From Streptomyces sp. 71268 (GTDB taxonomy: Bacteria; Actinomycetota; Actinomycetes; Streptomycetales; Streptomycetaceae), in assembly GCF_029392895.1 (NCBI RefSeq), contig NZ_CP114200.1, forward strand, positions 5,896,501 through 5,960,500: a stretch of 64,000 nt of DNA, in the 5' to 3' direction. Of this stretch, positions 27,088 through 35,431 are shown in pieces (within the stretch, counting starts at the first letter, position 1; each line of letters opens with the position of its first letter). A model generated the notes under the pieces. The model was not told the origin of the DNA. It did not search any database and saw only the letters and a program-made list of their open reading frames with translations. A program made the translations under genes and the position numbers.

Positions 27088-27630
27088 ATGCGCGTTTTCC
27101 AGCCACCTTCCGACTTCGGGCCCGGCACCCTTTTTGTCCGAGAACGGGTTCCGCCGGACACGGCCTCCTGGCTCCGCCTCCTCGCCCACTTCTGCCTGCC
27201 GCTCGTGATCGCGGGCGCCATCGCGAAGCAGGTCGGACCCTGGGTGGCGCTGCCCGGTCTCGTCGTCCTCGGCCTGATCTCCTTCCCGCCCGGGCTGCGG
27301 GTGCTGCGGGAGGTGCGCGACGACTACCTGGCGCCGGACGCGGTCGGCCTCGACGAGCGCGGCGTCATCGCCCGCTCCGCGGGCCGCGCCACCTTCCGGG
27401 TGCCGTGGAGCCGCGTGCGGCGGCTGGACGCCGGGGCCGGGCGGGAGGCGGGCTGGCTGCGCCTGTGGGTCATCGACGACGCGATCGAGGGGGTCGACCG
27501 GCTGCCGAGGCGGCGGCACACCAGCGAGGGTGCGGCCCTGCTCGCCCGCTTCGGCCCCGGCATGGACCGGGAAGCGCTCCTGGTCGCCGTGGAGCGACAC
27601 GCCCCGGAGGGCATCCGGGTCCGCCTCTGA
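27088..27630 (+). CDS. Small membrane protein, PH-like domain possible
   Basis: 180 residues. Two adjacent hydrophobic segments (LAHFCLPLVIAGAIAKQVGPW and VALPGLVVLGLISFPPGL, about 32-72) form a membrane hairpin. A soluble part of about 105 residues follows with the sequence GLDERGVIARSAGRATFRVPWSRV, whose strand pattern resembles bacterial PH-like domains. Function unknown. Start ATG 27088 is behind AAAGGA. Divergent from glnX; its stop faces the DUF2637-like gene across a strong hairpin. Confidence 0.8.
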   Translation: MRVFQPPSDFGPGTLFVRERVPPDTASWLRLLAHFCLPLVIAGAIAKQVGPWVALPGLVVLGLISFPPGLRVLREVRDDYLAPDAVGLDERGVIARSAGRATFRVPWSRVRRLDAGAGREAGWLRLWVIDDAIEGVDRLPRRRHTSEGAALLARFGPGMDREALLVAVERHAPEGIRVRL

Positions 27631-27837
27631 ACAGGTCGCGGGCCGTATGCGGGACGCGCCGCCTCTGAGCGGGGCCCGGGCCCGGCCGCGCGCGGGACGC
27701 GCCGCGACGTGCGGCGGGCGCCCGCTCGCCAGAGCCACCGCTCGCCAGGTGGCCGCCCAGCCGGCCGGGCCGGCTCCGCGGATGGGGCCGAGCCCGGGCA
27801 TGCGGGGCCCAGGCGTGCGAGGGCCCAGGCATGCGAG

Positions 27838-27891
27838 GGCCCGGGCTCGCGGCGCGCGCCGGAGGTCCGGCGGGCGGCGCGAGCCCGGGCC
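27838..27891. terminator. Long cruciform-type bidirectional terminator
   Basis: GGCCCGGGCTCGCG (27838-27851) pairs perfectly with 27878-27891. The 26-base loop itself folds (GCCGGA with TCCGGC at about 27859-27872), so the whole 54-base element makes one long hairpin. It sits between two convergent genes. The bases just before it contain near-repeats of GGGCCCAGGCRTGCGA (about 27795-27840). Confidence 0.7.
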
Positions 27892-27900
27892 GATGGGTGG

Positions 27901-28755
27901 CTAGCGGCGGGGTGCCCCGTGCTGGCCGGGGACGGAGCGCCGGGGCGGCCTGGTCAGCGTGATCTGGCGGACCAGTTGGTGGAAGCAGGTCAGCGCGGCG
28001 ATCGCGGGCAGCGCGGCGACGGCGACGCCGCCCACCGTCCGTGGCGCGTGCGCCACGGCCAGCGCCACCGAGAACGCGCTGAACAGCACCACGATCAGCC
28101 ACGCGTGCGGGGCCCGCTGGTAGTGCACCGCGTGTCGGATGATCGACAGCGAGGCGGCGAGCCAGGGACCGTAGATGAGGACCGGCCACCAGGTCGTCAG
28201 GTGGTGCGCCACGTTCGGCGCCACCACCTGCCGCAGCGGCTCGTGCGCGCACATCCCGCCGAGCACGCTGACCAGCGCCACGATGACCGCCACGAGCACC
28301 GCGATCAGGCAGCTCAGCACCTCGGCCCGGGTCACCGTCCGCTCGGGCCGGGTACGCAGCGCCGTGCGCAGCCGACGGAAGCGGCGGCGGCGGTGCGTGG
28401 TCGGTGGCTGGGGCAGTCGCGGCGCGGGGATGGCCCCGGTCACCGTGAGTGGGTCGAGCTGCTCGGTCTGGGCCGACTCCCGCAGGAGCTGGGTCAGTTC
28501 GGCCTCGGAGTCCCAGTGCCCGCCGAGCACGGCGAGGTCGGGGGCGGTGAGCGTCTCGGGCGTGGCCGTGAAGGTGTCGTAGGTGGTGAACCCGGTGGCC
28601 GGCTCGGGCCCGACGGGCGTCGGGTCGTACGCCGAGAGGCCGCCGAAGGTCGTCGTGAAGCCGAGGCCGGACTCGTGGCCCGGGCCGAAGTCGGGGTGCG
28701 GGAAGGTTTCGGGGCCACGCCCGCCGTAGCCGCCGTAGTCGTAGCGCTCATGCAT
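27901..28755 (-). CDS. DUF2637-like four-helix membrane protein
   Basis: 284 residues. The N-terminal about 140 residues are soluble with many Tyr/Gly/Asp/Thr (starts MHERYDYGGYGG) and a basic stretch (TTHRRRRFRRLRTALRTR). Four hydrophobic helices follow: LIAVLVAVIVALVSVLG, WWPVLIYGPWLAASLSII, WLIVVLFSAFSVALAVA and VAVAALPAIAALTCF. The helix set with the WWPVLIYGPWLAASL motif resembles DUF2637, a family also found as plasmid-spread (Spd-like) proteins. Function unknown. The start overlaps the stop of the upstream small gene by 8 bases, so the two are coupled. Confidence 0.8.
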   Translation of the reverse strand: MHERYDYGGYGGRGPETFPHPDFGPGHESGLGFTTTFGGLSAYDPTPVGPEPATGFTTYDTFTATPETLTAPDLAVLGGHWDSEAELTQLLRESAQTEQLDPLTVTGAIPAPRLPQPPTTHRRRRFRRLRTALRTRPERTVTRAEVLSCLIAVLVAVIVALVSVLGGMCAHEPLRQVVAPNVAHHLTTWWPVLIYGPWLAASLSIIRHAVHYQRAPHAWLIVVLFSAFSVALAVAHAPRTVGGVAVAALPAIAALTCFHQLVRQITLTRPPRRSVPGQHGAPRR

Positions 28756-29026
28756 GGCGGTCCTGGGGCAGCGGCGCGCGCTGGTCCGCGAACGGGGTCT
28801 CGAAGCGGCTGGCCGGCGCGCGGGCCGACTCGGCTCCGCCGGAGGCGCGCAGTGCGTCACAGCGCCGCGCGAAGTCCGTCTCGATGCCCTTGATGGTGGC
28901 GGCCAGATCGGCCAACTCGGCCTGGCAATAACGGAGTTGGACGCACTCGGCGCCGCGTTGCAGGTGGGCGCGTGTGAAGCCTCGGGGGCTGCCTGGTGGC
29001 GTGGCCGTGAGAACCCAGTCCCCCAT
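28748..29026 (-). CDS. Small conserved hypothetical protein, coupled to DUF2637-like gene
   Basis: 92 residues from ATG 29026 (MGDWVLTATPPGSPRGF). GGAG lies 9 bases upstream of this start. A GTG at 29092 would add 22 residues but has no clear ribosome-binding site, so I prefer the shorter form. A central helical portion (CVQLRYCQAELADLAATIKG) carries two Cys; the rest is polar. No membrane segment or known motif. Its end overlaps the DUF2637-like gene by 8 bases, implying a functional pair, possibly a soluble partner of that membrane protein. Confidence 0.65.
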   Translation of the reverse strand: MGDWVLTATPPGSPRGFTRAHLQRGAECVQLRYCQAELADLAATIKGIETDFARRCDALRASGGAESARAPASRFETPFADQRAPLPQDRHA

Positions 29027-29490
29027 GCGATGAGACTCCGTGAGGGGCGCGGCCGGGACTGTCGGACCGGGAAGCGCGGTGGATGAAGTCACGTCCGGTT
29101 AACGACGGGATGGCCTACTGGGGGGTGCTCCGAATGAGGGACAATAGATGGGAAGTTACTACTCACGGCCTCTTGTTATGCAAAACGGACTAGCCGGATA
29201 AGCCGGGTGGCGGGCGCGGGTTCGCCGACCCGTCACGGCCGACCCGCCACCGCCGCCGTTCCACGGCCGGGCGCGCGGGCCCGCCGGGGGCCGTGACACG
29301 CACCCGCGGGCGCGCGCCACCCGCGGCCGCGTCGCCCACCGGGGGGCGCGCCGAGCGGGGCGCTCCGGGCAACTGCCCCGAGCGCCCCACCCGACCCGTT
29401 CCGCACCGCTCCACCACGGCCCGGTACGGCACGGCCCGGCGAGGCCGCCCCGCACCGCCCCGAGGGGCCACGCCAGGCGGGCCGCGCCGC
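29027..29490. other. Intergenic region with AT-rich promoter island
   Basis: No gene. Bases about 29125-29205 are strikingly AT-rich for this genome and probably hold the minus-strand promoter of the small gene/DUF2637 pair; a TTGCAT element at about 29177-29182 with TAGTAA or TAACTT downstream is a candidate. The CCGG-flanked dyad CCGGATAAGCCGG lies at 29195-29207. The half nearer the kinase gene is GC-rich and contains the terminator at 29357-29388. Confidence 0.5.
29357..29388. terminator. Terminator of the csn-type operon
   Basis: GGGGCGCTC (29357-29365) and GAGCGCCCC (29380-29388) pair, extended by GGG/CCC after a single C-C mismatch, with a 6-base loop. Located about 100 bases beyond the kinase stop on the minus strand. 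Confidence 0.65.
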
Positions 29491-30486
29491 CTACCCCGGG
29501 TACTCCGCGCGCAGCCGCTCGTACAGCGCGGGCGCCGCCGCGATGTGGTCCAGGCCCAGCAGCGCCGCGCCCAGCACCGGCGGCGCCTGCACAACGCGGG
29601 CCAGGGCCTTCGGCGCGCGCTCGGCCAGCAACTCGCGCACACCGTCGTCCAGCAGCCGGTGGCGGGCCGCCAGCACCCCGCCGCCGAGCACCACCGGCGC
29701 CTCCTCGCCCAGCAGGTCGAGCTTGGACAGCGCGACCGTGGCCATGGTGACGACCTCGTCCGCCTGCCGGTCCACGATCGCGCGGGCGACCGCGTCCCCC
29801 GCGTCGGCCACCGCGAACAGCACCGGCGTCAGCTCGTAGCGCCGACCGCGCTCCACGTCCCCCAGGTGCAGCGCGCTGATCAGCTCCAGCATGTCGGTGA
29901 GGCCGAAGTGCGCGGGCAGCGCGTCGGCGAGCGCCGTGCGCTCCCCACGCCCGTCCCACGACCGCGCCGCCCACCACAGGGCCTCGTCCGCCAGGTGGCC
30001 GCCGCCGCCCCAGTCACCGGAGATCCGGCCGATCGCGGGGAAACGCGCGGTGCGCCCGCCCGGGGCCAGCCCGGCGCAGTTGATGCCCGCGCCGCACACG
30101 ACGGCCACGCCGGCCGGCTCGCTCCCGTCCGGCAGCCCGGAGCGCAACAGCGCGAAGGTGTCGTTGGTGACCGTGACGGTACGCCCCCAACCCCGCGCCG
30201 CTATGGCCTCGGTGAGCCGCTCCTCCTCGATCGGCAGGTCGCAGTTGGCCAGGCACGCCGAGACGTGCTCGGCCAGCGCGCCCGGCGCCTCGCCGAGCCC
30301 CGCGTCGGCCGCCGCCCGCGCGACGATGCCGGCCAGGCCCGCGATGGCACGCTCGGTGCCCACCATCGGCGGCTGGAAGCCACCACCACGGGCCGAGCCG
30401 AGTACCGAGCCGTCCGTGCCGAGCAACGCCACGTCGGTCTTGCTGTTGCCCGCGTCGATGGCGAGCACAGAACCCGTCAGGCCCAC
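29491..30486 (-). CDS. csnK: Sugar kinase, BadF/BadG/BcrA/BcrD (N-acetylglucosamine kinase) family
   Basis: 331 residues of the ASKHA fold. LAIDAGNSKTDVALL is the phosphate-1 motif; VTNDTFALL, VAVVCGAGINCAG and the GDWGGGGHLADEALWW adenosine/sugar region match GlcNAc-kinase-like proteins. It presumably phosphorylates the amino-sugar monomer released by the GH4 enzyme. GTG 30486 lies inside the 3' end of the GH4 gene (10-base overlap), so translation is coupled. The symbol follows the csnR-csnEFGHK chitosan-oligosaccharide operon described in S. coelicolor, matched here by gene order and families; substrate specificity is inferred. Confidence 0.88.
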   Translation of the reverse strand: MGLTGSVLAIDAGNSKTDVALLGTDGSVLGSARGGGFQPPMVGTERAIAGLAGIVARAAADAGLGEAPGALAEHVSACLANCDLPIEEERLTEAIAARGWGRTVTVTNDTFALLRSGLPDGSEPAGVAVVCGAGINCAGLAPGGRTARFPAIGRISGDWGGGGHLADEALWWAARSWDGRGERTALADALPAHFGLTDMLELISALHLGDVERGRRYELTPVLFAVADAGDAVARAIVDRQADEVVTMATVALSKLDLLGEEAPVVLGGGVLAARHRLLDDGVRELLAERAPKALARVVQAPPVLGAALLGLDHIAAAPALYERLRAEYPG

Positions 30487-31760
30487 GCCAGGTGCTCCCG
30501 GTTGTGAGCGATGAGCGCGTCCGTGAGCTGGTCCGCGTACTCGATCTGGCCGATCAACGGATGCGCGAGCAGCGCCTCGAACACCGCGCGCCGCCCGGCC
30601 TTCTCGCCCGCGTCGGCACCCAGCAGCGCGGCCTCCAGCGCGAGGTGCTCGTACGCCGTGACGTGCGAGGTCAGCCCCGCGTACAGCGGCTCAAGCGGCG
30701 CGACCGGCAGCGGCGTGGCACCGCCGGCGCCCACCGAGGCCGGCACCTCGATCACCGCGTCGTCCGGCAGGAACGGCAGCGTCCCCTTGTTCAGGGTGTT
30801 CACGACCTGCACGTCACCGGTGTCACCCAGCAGCGAGGAGGTCAGCGACACGGCCGCCTCCGAGTAGAAGGCGCCACCACGCTTGCTGAGCAGCTCCGGC
30901 TTCTCGTCGAGCGCCGGGTCCCCGTACAGGTCCAGCAACTGCTTCTCGATGGCCGCGACCTCGGCCGCCCGCGACGGCTTCGACTTCAGCTCGCGCACCA
31001 CGGCGTCGTGCTCGTAGAAGTAGCGCAGGTAGTACGAGGGGACCACGCCGAGCCGGTCCACGAGGGTGCGCGGCATGTGCAGGTCGGCCGCGATCGCCTC
31101 GCCGTGCTCGGCGATCAGCCGGGGCAGCACGTTCTCACCCTCCGGGCCGCCGATACGCACGCCCCGCTCCCAGGTGAGGTGGTTGAGGCCCACGTGGTCC
31201 AGGTAGACCTGCTCGGGGGCGACGTCGAGCAGCTTGGCGAACTTGCGCTGGAAGCCGATCGCCACGTTGCACAGGCCCACCGCGCGGTGGCCCGCCGTCA
31301 GCAGGGCGCGCGTGACGATGCCCACCGGGTTGGTGAAGTCCACGATCCACGCGTCCGGGTTGCGCCGGCGTACGCGCTCCGCGATGTCCAGCACCACCGG
31401 CACCGTACGCAGCGCCTTGGCCAGGCCGCCGGCGCCGGTCGTCTCCTGCCCGACGCAGCCGCACTCCAGCGGCCACGTCTCGTCCTGGTTACGGGCGGCC
31501 TGGCCGCCGACGCGCAGTTGCAGCAGCACCGCGGCCGCGCCGTCCACGCCCGCGTCCAGGTCCGAGGTCCACGAGACCTTGCCGGGGTGACCCTGCTTCG
31601 CGAAGATCCGCCGCGCCAGGCCGCCGATCAACTCCAACCGGTCGGCCGCCGGGTCGATGAGAACCAGTTCCTCCAGCGGCAGCGCGTCGCGCAACCGGGC
31701 AAATCCGTCGATGAGTTCGGGGGTGTAGGTCGAACCCCCGCCGACCACTGCGAGCTTCAT
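30477..31760 (-). CDS. csnH: GH4 family glycosidase (6-phospho-beta-glucosidase type)
   Basis: 427 residues, usual GH4 length. These enzymes use NAD+ and a divalent metal and cleave by redox elimination. The N-terminal Rossmann motif VVGGGSTYTPELI binds NAD; metal ligands are in GLCNVAIGF (Cys164) and VGLNHLTW (His194); VDFTNPVGIVTRA and the RVGGQAARNQDE loop are family hallmarks. It probably hydrolyses imported glucosamine or related oligosaccharides in the cytoplasm. I start at ATG 31760 (MKLAVVGGG); a TTG two codons earlier is an alternative and better spaced from AAAGGG. It follows the permease gene immediately. Confidence 0.92.
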   Translation of the reverse strand: MKLAVVGGGSTYTPELIDGFARLRDALPLEELVLIDPAADRLELIGGLARRIFAKQGHPGKVSWTSDLDAGVDGAAAVLLQLRVGGQAARNQDETWPLECGCVGQETTGAGGLAKALRTVPVVLDIAERVRRRNPDAWIVDFTNPVGIVTRALLTAGHRAVGLCNVAIGFQRKFAKLLDVAPEQVYLDHVGLNHLTWERGVRIGGPEGENVLPRLIAEHGEAIAADLHMPRTLVDRLGVVPSYYLRYFYEHDAVVRELKSKPSRAAEVAAIEKQLLDLYGDPALDEKPELLSKRGGAFYSEAAVSLTSSLLGDTGDVQVVNTLNKGTLPFLPDDAVIEVPASVGAGGATPLPVAPLEPLYAGLTSHVTAYEHLALEAALLGADAGEKAGRRAVFEALLAHPLIGQIEYADQLTDALIAHNREHLAWA

Positions 31761-31766
31761 AGCCAA

Positions 31767-32675
31767 TTAGCCCTTTACTCCGGTGAGAGTGACGCCTTCG
31801 ACGAAGGCCTTCTGTGCGAAGAAGAAAACGATGATGACCGGCGCCATGACGAGCAGCGTCGCCGCCATGGTCAGGTTCCAGTTGACGCTGTGCGCGCTCT
31901 TGAACGACTCAAGACCGTAACTCAGCGTCCAGGCTCCGGGATTCTGTGCCGCGTAGATCTGCGGGCCGAAATAGTCGTTCCAACAGTAGAAGAACTGGAA
32001 CAGGGCGATCGCCGCTATGCCCGGCTTGGCCATCGGCACGACGATCGTCAGCAGCGTACGTATCTCCCCACAGCCGTCCACACGGGCCGACTCCAGGTAT
32101 TCCTTCGGGATCGTCAGCAGGAACTGACGCAACAGGAAGATCGAGTACGCGTCGCCGAACGCCATCGGGATGATCAGCGGCCACAGCGACCCGGAGAGCC
32201 CGAACTGCTGGGCCCACACCAGGTACATCGGGATCACGATGACCTGCGGCGGCAGCATCATCGTGGAGATGACCAGGATCATGGCGCCGCGCCGGCCACG
32301 GAAGCGGAACTTCGCCAGCGCGTACGCCACCGGAATGGACGAACAGACCGTGAACAGCGTGCCCAGACCCGCGTACAGCAGCGAATTGCGCCACCAGGTC
32401 AGAAAGCCCGGCGTGTTGAACACGTCCGCGTAGTTCGACCAGCGCCACTCGTGCGGCCACAGGTCACCGCTCATCGCCTGGCTGTCGCTCATCACCGAGG
32501 TGAGGAAGACGAAGACGAACGGCAACACGAAGAACAACGCGGCGGCCAGCGCGCCGGTGTGCACGGCTATCCAGTGCAGCACGGACTTGCGGCGCGCACG
32601 GGCCGCCACCTGCGCGGGCGTCGGCGTGGGCCGGGAGGCGCGCGTGGCGCGCGGGGGAAGTGCGGTGGTGGTCAT
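31767..32675 (-). CDS. csnG: Carbohydrate ABC transporter permease (MalG type)
   Basis: 302 residues, six predicted helices including ALAAALFFVLPFVFVFLTS and MILVISTMMLPPQVIVIPMYLVW. The cytoplasmic EAA loop reads EYLESARVDGCGEIRTLLTIVVPMAKPGIA, which docks on an ATPase. Partner of the 32679 permease for oligosaccharide uptake. No ATPase gene is present in this operon, so it must use a shared ATPase such as MsiK, as is usual for Streptomyces CUT1 importers. Start ATG 32675, 3 bases after the preceding permease stop. Confidence 0.93.
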   Translation of the reverse strand: MTTTALPPRATRASRPTPTPAQVAARARRKSVLHWIAVHTGALAAALFFVLPFVFVFLTSVMSDSQAMSGDLWPHEWRWSNYADVFNTPGFLTWWRNSLLYAGLGTLFTVCSSIPVAYALAKFRFRGRRGAMILVISTMMLPPQVIVIPMYLVWAQQFGLSGSLWPLIIPMAFGDAYSIFLLRQFLLTIPKEYLESARVDGCGEIRTLLTIVVPMAKPGIAAIALFQFFYCWNDYFGPQIYAAQNPGAWTLSYGLESFKSAHSVNWNLTMAATLLVMAPVIIVFFFAQKAFVEGVTLTGVKG

Positions 32676-32678
32676 GGA

Positions 32679-33668
32679 TCAGTCCTCCGCCGTCAGCAGC
32701 CCGGCGCGCTTGCGCATCAGCAGGGTGGTCACGGCCATGGCGATGGCGAACAACACGAGGGAGAGCACGCATGCCGCGCCGGTGTTGAAGTTCTGGAAAC
32801 CCAGCGAATAGACGAGCTGCGGCACGGTGAGCGTGGAGTGGTCCGGATATCCCGGCTGAATCGTCGTGCCGGGGCCGACGCTCACACCCGACGCGAGCTT
32901 TCCGGCCACCAGGGCCTGCGTGTAGTACTGCATGGTCTGCACGGTCCCGGTGACCACCGCGAACATCACGATGGGCAGGATCGAGGGCCAGGTGATGTAA
33001 CGGAACTTCGCGAAGGAACCCGCGCCGTCCAACTCCGCCGCCTCGTACTGCTCCTTGGGCACGTCCAGCAGCGCGGCCATGAAGATGACCATCAGGTCAC
33101 CGATGCCCCACAACGAGAGCATCACCAGCGACGGCTTGGCCCAGTCCGGGTCGTTGAACCAGTTCGGCGCCTCGATGCCCACCGCGCCGAGCACCTCGTT
33201 CACCGGCCCGGTGCCCGGGTTGAGGAGGAAGACGAACGCCACGGTCGCGGCCACCGGCGGCGCCAGGTACGGCAGGTAGAACGCCGTCCGGAAGAAGCCG
33301 ACACCCGTCTTCAACTTCGTGATCAGCAACCCGATCCCGATACCGAAGACGACGCGCAGCGCCACCATCACCACGACCAGCCACAGCGTGTTCCACAGCG
33401 CGGGGCCGAACAGCGGCATCTGCTCGAACACGTACTTCCAGTTCCGCCAGCCCACGAACGTGGCCGGCTCGATCTGGTTGTAGTGCATGAACGAGAAGTA
33501 GACGGTGGCGATCAGCGGATAACCGAAGAAGACGGTGAATCCGATCAGCCAGGGAGAGAGGAACCCGAGGGTGCGCAACCGGTCCCGCTGGTGCTTGCGG
33601 CGCAACGCCGCGGCGTTGTCCGACCCGCCGGACGGGACGGCCTCCACTGCTTTACGTGTTCTTGCCAT
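32679..33668 (-). CDS. csnF: Sugar ABC transporter permease (MalF type)
   Basis: 329 residues from ATG 33668 (MARTRKAVEAV); a TTG at 33683 is also in frame but would overlap the lipoprotein stop. Six helices are visible, beginning FLSPWLIGFTVFFGYPLIATVYFSF. The EAA motif appears as EQYEAAELDGAGSFAKFRYITWPSILP. It forms the transmembrane channel with the MalG-type partner and receives substrate from the lipoprotein encoded 11 bases upstream. Confidence 0.93.
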   Translation of the reverse strand: MARTRKAVEAVPSGGSDNAAALRRKHQRDRLRTLGFLSPWLIGFTVFFGYPLIATVYFSFMHYNQIEPATFVGWRNWKYVFEQMPLFGPALWNTLWLVVVMVALRVVFGIGIGLLITKLKTGVGFFRTAFYLPYLAPPVAATVAFVFLLNPGTGPVNEVLGAVGIEAPNWFNDPDWAKPSLVMLSLWGIGDLMVIFMAALLDVPKEQYEAAELDGAGSFAKFRYITWPSILPIVMFAVVTGTVQTMQYYTQALVAGKLASGVSVGPGTTIQPGYPDHSTLTVPQLVYSLGFQNFNTGAACVLSLVLFAIAMAVTTLLMRKRAGLLTAED

Positions 33669-33679
33669 GGTGGGCCCCG

Positions 33680-35026
33680 TCAATTCTGCGCTTGAAGAGT
33701 GTCGGCGTCTATCTGGTCATCGAGTTTTCGCAGCCCCTTGTCGAAATCGTCGATCTTTCCCGACTCCGCGTCATAGGCGAAGTCCTGGAGCGCGAGCACG
33801 TACTGCCCACCGTTGATGGACGGCGGCAGCGCGACGCTGTCCGGGTGCTGGGCGATGCCGAGGAAGGTGCGGAACGTCGGATCGGCGTCAAGCTTCGGCG
33901 AGGCCAGGGCCGCCTTCGTGGACGGCACGTTGTGAATCGCGTTGGCGAACGCCACCACCTGGTCGGTGTCCGCGGTCAGGAAACGCACCAACTCCCACGC
34001 GGCGTTCTGGTGCTTGCTGCTGTGCGCGATTCCCGCGACGGTCCCCGTCAGATAGCCGCGACCGTACGTGTCGGCCTGGTCGTCGGGGACCGGCATCGGC
34101 GCGGTGCCCCATTCGAAGTCGGCCTTCGCGTCGTTCAACATCAGGCCGCGCCACTCGCCGTCCATGTGCATGGCGAGCTTCCCGGTCAGGAACGCGTTCT
34201 GCGAGGACATCTCGTCACCGAACGTCGTACGGAACTTCTCCAGCGCCCCGTACCCGCCCAGCGCCTTGACCAGGTCTCGCTGCGTGGTGAAGAAGTCCTT
34301 AGCGGCCGGCTCGTCCGCCAACCGGGCCTTACCGTCCTCGTCGAAGTAACGCGGACCCCACTGCGCGAACATCCGGTCCGGGCTGTTCTGGTAGAGCCGG
34401 AAATTGGGCATGAAACCGAGCTGCTGATATCTGTCGCCCTTGCGCTGCGTCAGCTTCACCGCCGTGCGCTTCAGCTCCGACATCGTGCGCGGCGGACGCT
34501 CGATGCCCGCCTTCCGGAACGCGTCCTTGTTGTAGTACAGGCCGAACGCGTCGGCCAACAAGGGCAGCGCGCACTGCTCGCCCTCGAACTGCGTGTAGTC
34601 CAACAGCGTCTTCGGGAAGACCTTGTTCTTGTCCAGCCCCGTCTTCTTCATGAACGGGTCGAGATCGACCCACATGCCCGATGAGCAGTACTGGCCCACG
34701 TTGTTGGTGGTGAAGGAGGACACCACGTCGGGAGCCTTGCCACCGCCGGCGCGCAGCGCCTGGTTCATGGTGACGTCGGTGACGTTGCCGGTGGCCTTCA
34801 CCTTGATGTTCGGATGCAGTTCCTCGAACCGGTCAATGCTGTCATTGATGGCCTTGACCTCGTTCGGCTCGGCCCAGCCGTGCCAGAACTTCAGGGTCAC
34901 GGGCTTGGTCGGGTCGTCGTTCGCGCTACCGGTACTGGGATTGGCACACCCCGCCAGCAGTAGCCCGGTGGTGGCGAGCACGGCGGCGAGGACGGCCGGA
35001 GCGCGGTGCGTACGCGTTCGCGGCAT
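33680..35026 (-). CDS. csnE: Extracellular oligosaccharide-binding lipoprotein (CUT1 family)
   Basis: 448 residues. The signal peptide ends in a lipobox (LLLAGC, Cys27), so it is a membrane-anchored lipoprotein outside the cell. The mature part is a family 1 solute-binding protein: VTLKFWHGWAEPNEVKAIND, GKAPDVVSSFTTNN, LPLLADAFGLYYNKDAF and late GTVAGIAHSSKHQNAAWELV are typical. Strong Shine-Dalgarno AAGGAAG 6 bases before ATG 35026. Context (GH4, kinase, ROK repressor) points to amino-sugar oligosaccharides. It is separated from the repressor gene by 405 bases, so it may also have its own promoter. Confidence 0.93.
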   Translation of the reverse strand: MPRTRTHRAPAVLAAVLATTGLLLAGCANPSTGSANDDPTKPVTLKFWHGWAEPNEVKAINDSIDRFEELHPNIKVKATGNVTDVTMNQALRAGGGKAPDVVSSFTTNNVGQYCSSGMWVDLDPFMKKTGLDKNKVFPKTLLDYTQFEGEQCALPLLADAFGLYYNKDAFRKAGIERPPRTMSELKRTAVKLTQRKGDRYQQLGFMPNFRLYQNSPDRMFAQWGPRYFDEDGKARLADEPAAKDFFTTQRDLVKALGGYGALEKFRTTFGDEMSSQNAFLTGKLAMHMDGEWRGLMLNDAKADFEWGTAPMPVPDDQADTYGRGYLTGTVAGIAHSSKHQNAAWELVRFLTADTDQVVAFANAIHNVPSTKAALASPKLDADPTFRTFLGIAQHPDSVALPPSINGGQYVLALQDFAYDAESGKIDDFDKGLRKLDDQIDADTLQAQN

Positions 35027-35431
35027 GGCGGACTTCCTTAGCGGCGGGGAAAGGGTGCGGGTGGGACGGGTGATTCGGGTGGTGTGATCGGTTCGGGTGT
35101 GAGGGGAGGCGAGCGGAGCGATGGGGAATCGCGGGACTCGCCGGAGCCGGGGGCCACGGGAACCGTGAGAGCCAGGGGAGTCGAGAGCTACAGAGCTGTT
35201 GAGCTGTAGCCATGACGGCCACGGGAGGCTGCGGAGCCGGCGGGGTTACGGGGCTAAGAGTCGTACGAGAGACATGGCGGCACACCGGGGTTGTGAGAGG
35301 GCGCTGGGATGAGCGGCGCGGTGGGCAGGCGGAGGGAGGGGAGGGACGATCGGGGGACGAGAGGCTGGGGAGGGCGGTAGCGGGAGGGGGTGCTGGTCGT
35401 GGTGGTGTCGGTCGCGGTGGTGGCGGTGCGA
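35027..35431 (-). other. Long leader between csnR and csnE
   Basis: 405 bases without a supported gene, strongly purine-biased on the plus strand (G-rich). The one clear structure is a hairpin at 35187-35210. No second copy of the TTAGGAAA-type operator was found here, so the uptake genes are either read through from the repressor promoter or use an unrecognised promoter in this leader. Confidence 0.5.
35187..35210 (-). promoter_or_regulatory. Hairpin in the csnR-csnE spacer
   Basis: GCTACA (35187-35192) and GCT (35195-35197) pair with AGC (35202-35204) and TGTAGC (35205-35210) around a GTTG loop, with a GA bulge. About 160 bases upstream of the lipoprotein start. Could be a processing, attenuation or mRNA-stability site setting the ratio of repressor to transporter. 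Confidence 0.4.

Noticed and set aside
27901..29026. Remnant of an integrated plasmid because of the DUF2637/Spd-like protein
   Set aside because: No integrase, Tra/FtsK, att repeats or composition change nearby; DUF2637 proteins are also chromosomal in Streptomyces.
30492..33695. 1067-aa plus-strand open frame
   Set aside because: Antisense of the GH4 and permease genes, whose catalytic and EAA motifs are clear on the minus strand.
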